Shown here piece by piece: positions 34,342 to 43,925 of a stretch of DNA of 64,000 nt; the stretch's first letter is position 1, and every line of letters starts with the position of its first letter. The notes below the pieces were generated by a model. The model did no database searches. It saw only the letters and a program-made list of their open reading frames with translations, and was not told the DNA's origin. The position numbers and the translations under genes are program-made. The DNA lies in assembly GCA_037974665.1 (NCBI GenBank), contig CM075770.1:21997501-22061500 (forward strand). Direction: 5' to 3'. Origin of the DNA: Ehretia macrophylla (taxonomy: Eukaryota > Streptophyta > Magnoliopsida > Boraginales > Ehretiaceae).

Positions 34342-36956
34342 TGTGATTACCCGAACCCGGCATGCATTTAATGGCATTTAATTGCATTTAACTAGTGACA
34401 TCTTAAATGTTAGCATTGGATTATGTGTTTACTTTTAGTTGAACATTTATTTGTAGCTCTATTTTCATATTTCTTTTAGAAGTAACTAGAATAATACTTG
34501 AGCTAATTATTCTAACAGAATATCAACAATTTTTCATATTGATGTCAATCGGTTTTATTTTTCTTGCACTTAAAGGCTCGGTTTTCAATTAAATAAAAAG
34601 TAGCTCCGAGCCGGAGTAAATTTTAAACTATAATGCTTTTCAAAATGATATATTTCTTAGATTCTTCGAGATTTAATTGTTATTCTTTTGTTGTCGTAAC
34701 GTGCATTGCATATCGAGAGCGTTAGCTAGGAAACGGTTTCCAGTCCTCAGCAAATAGTGAAATTAGTATTTAGATGACTAAAATTTTATAATTTAATTGT
34801 CGCTAGCTAGAATTAATTTTGGTGTTAGTTATTTAGCTTAAAAATGCACAAAAAAAAAAAGCCATTTTGACTAGTTTTTAAGTTGTTTGACCAACCTTAA
34901 CCAACTTTGACCAAATTGTCTCCATTTTAAGCTAAAACAAAGAAAAATAAAAAAAAAACAGAGCTGAAATCAGAGAGGGCAGGGCCGAAAATGAGGGAGA
35001 AAAAAAAAAGAAAATTCAATTTCAAATCATCAAATCTTCGCGTGAGCTTGCACGGGGTGGTTTCTGAGGCATCCTACGAGGTTTTCCTAGTGTCTAGGAG
35101 CGTCTAAGGTGAGGGTTTCATCGTTATTAGCGCATTTGAAATATTTGTGTCTAAATTTTGATTTTTAGAAATTATCCGTAGATTGCTGTTTAAATCGTTT
35201 TGATGCTTCTAGAATGTTCCTTGGCAATTGTAGAACATGTATTTATAGCTTTTTAACATTTTATGCGGTTAAATATTGAGATTGGAATATAAAGTTGTTA
35301 GTTGAATATTAAACCCTTGGAACGATGAACTTGCCCCGTTATGCTGTCCGTTGATGTGAAAATGTGCTAGGTATGCTAGAATGCCTAAATGTGTGATTTA
35401 ATTGGAATGTGTAATTGAAAAAAGGAGAAAAACGGCTTAGTGAAAGTCGGGGTCGTTTAGATCGACTTTAGCATTTTCTCGTTTTGCGTGATGGCATTGT
35501 TTCGGGAGCCCATGGAAGCACTTTTGGTGCGGTCGTGGTGTTGGTTGGGTGTTTGGTTGGTATAGTTGTAGTTCAAACGAGCAAAGGGGGAAAACTGGGC
35601 TTTGCGTGAATTCTAGGGTTAAGTAGGGTTTCGGAGTCTCTAGACGTGCTTTATAGTGACCTAGGAAGATTGGCGAAGTCGGTTTCCAGAACTCGTGGCT
35701 TGTTTGGAGATGGTAGTGTTTTGATAGTTGGGGCCGATTTGAGACTTTGTGTGTTTTCTTGACATTGTGCCTATAGATTGCTTGTTAATGCTTATTATTG
35801 CTTGTTATGCTTGCTAATGTTTATTCCGCTTGTTAGAGTTGGTTGTTGATTGAAATGTTTATCCATTGTTGAGAATGCTTGATATCTTGTTTATCGCTCG
35901 TTTATCGCCTTGTATCGAGTCTTGCATTGCATAGTGTCTCGCGCGTGAGTGATGAGCCTCTCTGGGTAGCCTTGGGTTGCCAGTGTTGGTTGCTCTAGCT
36001 CCGCTGCTATTCCCATTCTCGCTTGGGTTGCCTCCCAGGGAGATTTGGGTCGGAGATTTGATTGGATACTTTCGAGGTATTCCAAACTGGTGTTATAAGG
36101 TGGTTGCGCGCTTATTGTCATCGTTGTTAACATCAAGCTCGAGATTGATGTATCGCTCGGGAAATGGTACATTGCTCGTATGAGTGAACCATAGCCTTCA
36201 GAGTGTGGTATAGCTTTGAATGGTTATGCTATTGCTTTCTTTGATTGTTTAATGTGTTGCCAATTATATTGAATGTCTTTCTATTGATTTTATTGCTTAA
36301 CTGTACCTATTTGCATTGCACGATCTTCTTTCTCTCCACCTCGATAACTGTCTCGCCATCACTGAGTATACGTGTTGTGTATACTCACACATCACCACTA
36401 TATTTCAGGAAATGCCTTGTTAGCTGAAAAGTTCGTGGATATGTGATAGTTCGTGCCTGAAGAGTTGTCTTGCGTTCTTTGTGGCTTGAGCTGTCAAAGA
36501 TGTAAAGATATATGCTTTCATATGTTGTATGTATTTATTGTTAAAAGAAATGCAAATTTAAATCTAGCTTGGTGGTTGAGGTGGATTGATAAGTTAGATT
36601 ATGTACTTAGTTAATGTAGCTTATCTTCAATGTATGTTTGTAATGACAAAGAAAAAAAAATAGAAAAATTTGATAGTCTAGCTTATACAATAGGATGGTG
36701 AAGTTTAATTGCTAAGCATGAATGTATATTTACTTGTGATTTGCATGTTGTGAACCAAGGCTCGGATGGCCTTGAGGTGATTGAATGTTTGGACATGGTA
36801 TTGGTCCACTTATATGATGTCGCAGGTTTGTTGCTTTTGCCTAGAAACAGGGGAGACTCCGTCTGTCTTTCCCTAAAATTTTGCCCGGGTTTGGTTTGGG
36901 TTGTGATTAGTTTGATTGATAGAACTCCCGGTCTCGAGAGGGATCGGGGTGTTACA
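34342..36956 (+). repeat. 3' LTR of element A
   Basis: 2,615 bp, TGTGATTACCCG...GTTACA, paired with 16181-18801. Hairpin 36363-36387; dyad near 36065-36085. The GAACC target duplication follows directly. Confidence 0.92.
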
Positions 36957-37300
36957 GAACCTACTTAAACAACCGTCAGGCTTGGCCTGGTCTGAAAGTA
37001 GACCTTGTAGAAAAGCGGAAAGGAGAGGTAGCCTATAGACTCAAGCGACCAGCTCAGTTAAAACTCACCTCCTATTCCATATGAGTCAGTTGACTTCGAT
37101 TAGACTAGACCAACCCAGAGAGGAACGTGCCCACGAGGGCACCACCAGATCTTGTAAATGAACCTACTAAAGAAGAAGTTGAGTATATCATAGCTGACCA
37201 TACCATGGGCTAGCCCATACTCCCATTGCACGAGTGGAATACTACGTAGTCAAGTAGAAAGGCCAACCTGAGAGCAAGGCAAGCCGGGAATGGTCTGAGA
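36957..37300 (+). pseudogene. Gypsy integrase relic G, 3' part with chromodomain
   Basis: Continues the relic cut at 16180: YLNNRQAWPGLKVDLVEKRK, then VAYRLKRPAQLKL, NPERNVPTRAPP, EEVEYIIADHTMG, and after stops a chromodomain-like VK.KGQPES.AS.EWSET. These are the integrase C-terminal barrel and chromodomain of a plant gypsy element of a different family from D. Stops replace Trp positions in the chromodomain. The fit across the 20.8-kb insertion supports both the relic call and the TSD. Confidence 0.75.
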
Positions 37301-38800
37301 CTTACGATTCGAAGACCAAGTCAGAGACTACTGGACGTCTCGGAGAGTGACTCTCAACGAGGATGTTGAGACTTTGATTCAAAAAAAAAGATTTTTTGGC
37401 TTAATCTGCCTTCCCTAAAGATCAAAAAGTAGACTTGTACTCTGGCTAAAAGGTTTTTTTTTAATCAAAGTTTGATTTTGATTAGATCCTTAGTGCAAGC
37501 TACCTTATGTAAAAACCGAGGAAAATAACATCAAGTAGAAATGGACAAGTTCTTATCACTATATCTTTTCTTTTTCTTTATTTCTCCTCTATGGAAAGAG
37601 AGGATGATACGTGGCGTGGTATACCTAATTGTTTTATCAACGAGACGTACGTAAGTCGACATAGCTCCATGTATATTTTGTTTGGAGCTAGAACCAATCA
37701 ATAGAATGAAATAACATAATGGTAAGCCTAGGGCGACGAACATGGCTCAAGAATGTCTATATAAAGCCCTTCTCTTCTTCACTCAAAGAGGCAACGCACC
37801 CTTTGACTTTATTTATAAAGAATGAATCTTTTGAAGTTATATGGATTTTTTAAAATAAAATGCCACGCTCCGCGTGTCACGAGATATGGAGCGTTCTAAT
37901 CGAAGACTCTTTCGAACTTATTACGGTAAGGCCAATGAACCAGCCAGTCTGGTTGCAAACACGCTGTGCTGTAAGCTAAGCTGTTCACCTTTTAGACGGA
38001 GGAGATATAGAAAGTGTGACGTGCGTGATTCATAAGATTATATAATAGCACCAGTATATTATTTCACTTAGCCTCCCTTTCCCCATCCCTTATTCGTCTT
38101 TTGCAAGCCGTCATCCTGGATTTTTTCCATATGCCGGGTCACCTTTCAATTATTAATTTTTTCTTCAGGTCTATATAAAATAGAATGAAAAGCCCGGGTA
38201 GTAGCACAAACAAAAGGAGAGCGAAAAAGTAGAAAGGGGGGAAGAAGTATAATGTTAGTTCTTACTGACACTTCTTTATAAAACATTCATTTTTGAGTGC
38301 TTTCTTTGTTCTTTTATTTGGATTGAAAGAAAGAAAAAACTTCAATTTCTTCCTCTCCCTATCGGTCGAGCATCTTCAAACCTCTTCTTTCTTTTTTATC
38401 CCTTCGACGAATTTCAGCTATGCCCAATGCCCCACTAGCTGAATAGGCGTAAAAAGCTAAGCTACCTGAAAAAAGGCAATGTGTGCCTCGATTGAACTCG
38501 ACGAATTGCGTTTTGCCAGAGGGATTTTTTTTGAAAGATTCTCCATTGGTAATTCAAAAATAGAAAGAATCAAAATAAAAAAAGCGTATACACTGGAAGG
38601 GGGCCCCAATACTTCATCATTCAGGGAAGGGAGACTAGCCTCATTACTTCCCACTGGGCGAGAGGTACACCTAACACATAGACCCACACATCAATCACGG
38701 TGTTCAGCTGACTTGCACTGATGGACCCTTATCGTATTAGAATTAGGTGCCCATCTTTTTACTATTGTCAATTAATCTCTTCCATGTTCGATTCTACTCT
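37301..38800. other. Mitochondrial-like DNA upstream of nad4
   Basis: No gene recognised. It leads directly into nad4 exon 1 and contains one arm (38350-38384) of the 35-bp repeat shared with 426-460. Several short frames (for example 38479-38721) have no known family. Confidence 0.5.
38350..38384. repeat. 35-bp repeat, inverted partner of 426-460
   Basis: Exact reverse complement of 426-460. See the entry there for its meaning. Confidence 0.75.
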
Positions 38801-39260
38801 ATGCTAGAACATTTATGTGAATGCTATTCTGATCTAAGTGGCCCTATTCTGTGTCCCATGCTAGGAAGCATTACTCCTCTTTTCATTCTAAATTCAAGAA
38901 TACGACCGATACGATTGATTGGTCTGTGCGCCTCTCTTATTACTTTTTTGTATCCCCCTGTTCTTCGAATACAATTTGATCCTTCTACGGCCAAATTTCA
39001 ATTTGTGGAAAGCCTTTGATGGGTTCCTTATGAAAACATCAATTTTTATTTGGGTATAAACGATATCTCTTTATTCTTCGTGATATCAACCACATTTCTG
39101 ATCCCTATTTGCATTTCATTGGGTTGGTTTGGTATGAGAAGTTAGGGAAAGAGTATATTATAGCATCTCTAATTTGTGAATTTCTAATGATCGTTGTCTT
39201 CTGCATGCTGGATCTTCTACTATTCTATGTTATTCCCGAAAGTGTGCCAATCCCTATGTT
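38801..39260 (+). pseudogene. nad4: nad4 exon 1, mitochondrial NADH dehydrogenase subunit 4, nuclear copy
   Basis: Nad4 is a proton-pumping membrane subunit of mitochondrial complex I. Exon 1 is recognised from its ATG (MLEHLCECYSDLSG) through IRLIGLCASLITFLY, IQFDPSTAKFQFVESL, PYENINFYLGI, LIPICIS, GKEYII.SLICEFLM and FCMLDLLLFYV to ESVPIPM. Length is 460 nt against the usual 461: one T is lost near 39144. A TGA at 39017-39019 replaces an Arg codon and Tyr before GKEY is lost with the deletion. Pro and Ser codons remain where plant mitochondrial mRNA is edited to Leu/Phe (for example DLSGPILCP, IRPIRL, LYPPV), so the copy came from DNA and not from edited RNA. A group II intron start follows. 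Confidence 0.92.
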
Positions 39261-39736
39261 GTGCAGAGTTGAGCATCTTCTATTCGCTGGGATAAATATT
39301 TTCCTCTACAGGGGCCTTGTGCAGTAAACCCCCTACGGGCAGTTGTTCGTAAAGTAGTCCCCGTGAAGCTTTCGAGAAGAGGGGTAATCTTGTGTATAAG
39401 CATAGCATTTCTAGTCGAACTCGCCCAACCCAACTAAGAAGAAATAAACCTAACAGATACATCTTTTTCCTTTTGGGAGGGTACTCCGAGTAGTGGGTAC
39501 CTTGTAGGACCTCGACCCGCCTACTCGGGTCTTGTATGGATATACAGGAATGGGTGCTCCTTGGTGTGTGTAGGGGTTGTGTTTGTTCACGAGAATGGAT
39601 TCCTCATCAAGTAAGTTTGGGGGGTATGGACACACTTGCGAGAATTCGGGTAACAGCTACAAGGGAGAAATCGAAAGGAAACTGTACCCGACCAGGGATG
39701 GATGTAAACTCGTAAGCTACCGAGGGTAGGGTTAAT
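39261..39736 (+). pseudogene. Start of nad4 group II intron 1, nuclear copy
   Basis: Begins GTGCAGAG, close to the GUGYG start of group II introns, exactly where exon 1 should end (after IPM plus two bases). The rest shows no coding domain. How far intron sequence extends cannot be judged by eye. It is cut by LTR E at 39737. Confidence 0.65.
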
Positions 39737-39764
39737 TGTAAGGCCTGACCCCGAATAACATGTG

Positions 39765-40170
39765 TTATCTCAATTTGCATACCTTAGACCTAGAATTATA
39801 TGACCGACCTTGGATTACGTGCCCTATCTTGGCTTTCGTGTATGCCTCATCATACATGCCTTATCCTAGAATTGTGTGTCCTAATCCTCGACTTACGTGT
39901 GATACCTAGATATATGTGCCCTAACTTCTATGTACGAGCACTACCTCAATTCGTGTGCACTAACCTTGAACTGCGTGTCTTAACCTAGATATAAGAGTTG
40001 TACCTTCATTTTTGTGCATTGCATTGAACTACGTGCCTTGTATTGGTTTACGTGCATTCACCTAGGGTTGCGTGCATTGGCATTGGAATCCGTGCATTTA
40101 CCTAGAAGTACGTACCTTACTTCGTAGTTTGTGTCTACCTCGTAATTCGTGCCCAAGACTTAGGAATATG
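39765..40170 (+). repeat. ~20-bp imperfect subrepeats at the start of LTR E
   Basis: A run of roughly 18 variants of a TACGTGC...CCTAG unit about 20-22 bases long. D has a shorter series in the matching place (5230-5460 and 13640-13865) and C has TGCACGT-rich repeats there (25040-25300). The start of the LTR in element sense is the U3 part, so these may be promoter-side repeats. Confidence 0.7.
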
Positions 40171-42912
40171 TGTCTGCACGCTAATGAATAAAGATTACTG
40201 CACAAAGTACAAGACAATAAAATAATCATACACAATCCACTAACCAATATTATATTCTTAATTCAAATTCTCTACAAAACCCACTAACTATAAAATATTA
40301 TATTCTACCCAACATTCTCTTATACCATGTCATGCTTTTCCTTGCACCTATGCATTATTTTACTAACACCCAAGCTCACTTTCTTGGCCCTCTCAACCCA
40401 CATGCTAAAACAATTCAAAAGATGCTCAAATGACACAAAAATTCAGCCTTTTCAAAGCTCAAGGCCGACACACACACACAAGCAACAATTAAACATCTTC
40501 AAACATTCATTTTGCCTCTCAACTCTCTCATTCTCTCTCCTTCTCTCTCATTTTCGACCATGGCTGCCCCTTGAACATTCAATACTCCTAACAACTCTCT
40601 AAGACTCTCCCAAGCTCAGCCATATCAAGCACAAGCAAGCAACATAGCAAGAAAACTCACACAAGCTCTCAGACCTCTCATTTTCGGCCTAGGTAAAGTT
40701 TTGATAGATTTATTCCATTTCTTTTTGTTCTAATCACATGCACACACTAAGAATAAGCTAACTAAGCTGAGATTTAAAGGAAATCAAGATACCACTCGGC
40801 AAAAGCAAGGAAAGAAGACCTTTTGTGCGATTTCAAGAGCATTTGTGCATTTTCTTCCATCAATAGGCTAAGGTGAGGGTTAAACTCTTTTAAAAGCTTT
40901 CAAAACTCACATGCATGCTCTCATATAGCTATATTTACCTCTGTAGTTATTGTATATGTGTGTATATGAGCCTATCTACTCATGCATGGCTTGATAATGG
41001 CTAGAAACTTGAAGATAAGTAAACACGTTTTTTGCTGGCAGCTTACTGGGCTTGTGGAACGAAGTGCTTTTGGCTTAGTAAAAATTGATAAAAATACATG
41101 AAAATTGGTACGTCACTATTTTTGTCAGTTTTGGACATTTGTTGTAGAAATAGGCCAAGGCCAATTTTGACTCTAAGACCTCCAAAATGGACAAATACCG
41201 AAAGGTGTCTAAATCTGGAAAACTTGGAAATATGTAGCAGGTTCTGGCAGCTTTTTGACCTTGTAGAACGAAATAGTTTTGGCCTAGTAAATGATGTCCA
41301 AAATGCATGAAATTTGGTATCCCACTCGATTGGTCAGTTCGGAACATATTTGGATGAAATATTCTATGGCTAATTTTGAGTTTAAAGGCCTCAAAAGTAG
41401 CAAATATCGAAATGTGTACGAATTTGGACAGTTTTGTGTAGTCTCACGATTTTGGCCATAACTCCTAAGTCCGAACTCCAAATGCAACGAGGTTTGTTCC
41501 TAGATTTAAATTACTCATTAAGCTTCAATTTGAAATTTGGTTCACGGAAATTGGAGATTATTTGCTTCTCTAATCGAATGTGGGAATACAGATCATTGCA
41601 GTGAGGTTTTTGTTTGGTGATATGCTTAGAATCATGTTCAGACCTCGCTTGAGGTATTGAATGCTTGTAATTGTGGCACTTAGATGTTGTGTGGACTGTT
41701 GTGGTTGGTTGATGTTGCTTAAATAATTGATGCATGGCTTGGGTTTGATTACGTGACAAATTGTGGCTTAATCGCACGTGTAAGCATGAATTGAGACCCT
41801 ATTGACTATGAAAACTTGCTAAGTGATGATCCTATGGTTAATGTGTTCAATTGTGTGATTAGTAGGCTACCTAATAAATGTTAAGCATGCTTGAAATGGT
41901 TTAAGTGTTACTTATGGTGCTTAGCAAACGAAACCAACCCCGAGCACGGCCTTGTAAACCCTAATATCCCCGTAGACTCCCAAGTCATAAACCAATTTTG
42001 TGTATCTTGTAATTGAGGTTAAGGAATATTTATAGGCTGCCCGGAATTGTCCTTGTAGCTCTAAGCACGATTTTTTATGATTGCATGTTGATAAGTGAAC
42101 TATTCTTGCACCCGGTCTTGTATAAGTGTCGTTGCATGCTTGTATGATCTCAACACTTGATATGTGAACCCAAAATGAGTTATATGACTTGATTCATATG
42201 TGTTACTTGGCTGCCCGTGAAAGTTTAATTGCTTTCAAATTGATATATGAAATGATTATATGTTCTTGCAATGCCTTATGTGCCAATATGTCAAAATGTG
42301 ATCATATACTTGCTCAAAGGCAACCTACTTTGTTGACCTCCTAATGTGAAATGTTAAATGGCATAAATGTGCATTGCATACAAGGTTGCAACCTTTCATT
42401 CTGGCATGGTAGTGTTTCACGCACGCCGGGTGGTATCGGACTTGTCGGTGCTACCGTGACTACCATGGTCCAATTCCCTATCTCACTTGGGGGCTAGACT
42501 CCTCAGAGAGTTGGGTCGTAGGATTTGGGGTACATCCGGAGTACACCCATTGGAGCGATAAGTGGATGATGGATGCCGGCTACAGCAATGGTTATTGGAA
42601 ATGAACTTGAACGGCAGGAACTAAGTGTTATGCGGGGCAAAGTGCTACACCCAAATATGGTGGGAGTTACCTCTTGATCCTATAGGAGCCATCTCTAAAG
42701 TCCTGTACGTATCAAACTGTATCATTTTCACTATGTGTTTTAAGTACTCTCGCTTGGTTCCTAGAGGACCTCAGGGAGGAAAGATGGGTAAATGTGTTCA
42801 TTTATATTTATGTTATGTTATGAACTTATTTTATATGACATATTTCCAAATGAGTTTTTATAAGATTAACCGGTAAAGGATTTCAAAACCTTATCACTTG
42901 TTCCCCCCTCGC

Positions 42913-42930
42913 TGAGTTCATAAGGACTCA
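42913..42930 (+). promoter_or_regulatory. LTR hairpin of element E
   Basis: TGAGTTCATAAGGACTCA, the same TGAGT/ACTCA module as D, preceded by CCCTCGC. It survives although E is otherwise clearly diverged from D. Confidence 0.6.
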
Positions 42931-43638
42931 CCCTCTTTTTTGTCACAAGTAAAGTAGACTTGGAACAAGTATCCGAAGAAAATGTGCTAGTTGATGAACC
43001 TTTGGAACGACTATGTGTATTGCATGTTTTTTGTGAACATAGATACTATTAAGGATGTTATGTTTGTTTGCGGACTCTTTATTTCGTTGATGTAATTGAC
43101 CCCGTTGTAATTTGGGTTATAATTTTGGTTTGTACTATCTATAACCAGACGAACTCTTTATTTGGTTGTTTGTTTTCATTATCTTGAATAGTAGCTATCG
43201 TAGGCAATTAAACCACTAGGTGAAAAATCAATTAAGTTAATTCTATCTAATTTCACTTAGGTGCTCATTTGTAAACTAAAAGATAATAGGTACTTGCATG
43301 ATAGGAAGTTGTCAAATAAACGGGACATAGTTATCATGCTAGGCTTATTAACCAAATGAGACTTTCAAGATTGACTAGTAGGCATATCAGTTGATGACAA
43401 AATAGGAGTCCTTAATGGAATTGGATTAATGATTTGAATAATTGAGGCGTCTAGAAATTAGGTCAAACTAAAAGGTCCTAACTACAGCCGTTATGCTGCC
43501 GGTTTTTCAAAAAATCTTTTGGGGTTCTAGACCAACGTTAAGTGTTAAATCATAACAAATGGCTAGGTACGTGAAATAGCATAAATGATTTAGGTCATAC
43601 CCTAGTCTAGCCTCTATAGGTCGGGTTGGGGCGTGACA

Positions 43639-43925
43639 ATAATCGTCCAGGTTTTATTGTGAAAGAAAAAATCCACCCCGCCACAGTAGGCGGGTTGCTT
43701 CCTTTGTCGTCGTCGGGGAGCTCTTGGCGAGGAGACCTTAGAATAAGTTGCTAAAACAAACGGGAGGGGATGATCAACCCATTCAATCAAATTCCGAAGA
43801 AAGACTGTTGGCAGCAGGTGAAGACATTTTTTTGGTCCCTTCAAAAGGAAATGCAGGCAGGGTAGAGCTTGACAGAGGGTTTGAGAATAGGGTAGGGTCC
43901 TGTCCTTAAGATTTAGATAAGAAAA
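43639..43925. other. Mitochondrial-like segment between LTR E and the satellite
   Basis: No gene recognised. Composition fits the other organellar pieces and differs from both neighbours. It is probably the continuation of the segment interrupted by E, and joins the satellite at about 43926 without an element boundary. Confidence 0.4.

Larger units (their letters stand above)
16181..36956 (+). mobile_element. Element A: non-autonomous LTR retrotransposon (LARD-like), host of B and C
   Basis: Flanked by a perfect 5-bp duplication GAACC (16176-16180 and 36957-36961). The LTRs run TGTGATTACCCG-type to GTTACA. The 5' LTR is followed by a tRNA-iMet primer-binding site and the 3' LTR is preceded by a polypurine tract. 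Once B (20201-33970) is removed, the element is about 7 kb with only about 1.77 kb of internal DNA. That DNA has no gag, RT or integrase, the architecture of a large retrotransposon derivative. It must have been moved by proteins of another element. Confidence 0.92.
39737..43638 (+). repeat. Element E: solo LTR of the D family
   Basis: A 3,902-bp LTR, TGTAAGGCC...GCGTGACA, the reverse complement of the D LTR in landmark order. No partner LTR or internal region lies beside it, so it is a solo LTR (unequal recombination product) or a truncated copy. It has the CCGG dyad near 42525-42545, a hairpin at 42913-42930, the two-unit ~211-bp duplication (about 41095-41470) and the segment deleted from the left D LTR (about 41590-41800). 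No clear target duplication is seen: TTAAT on the left, AATAA on the right. It is more diverged than the D LTRs are from each other. Confidence 0.85.

Noticed and set aside
38801-39260. Working nad4 or an intact mitochondrial genome segment
   Set aside because: Stop codon and frameshift in exon 1, decayed tRNAs, and nuclear LTR elements with target duplications inside the segment.
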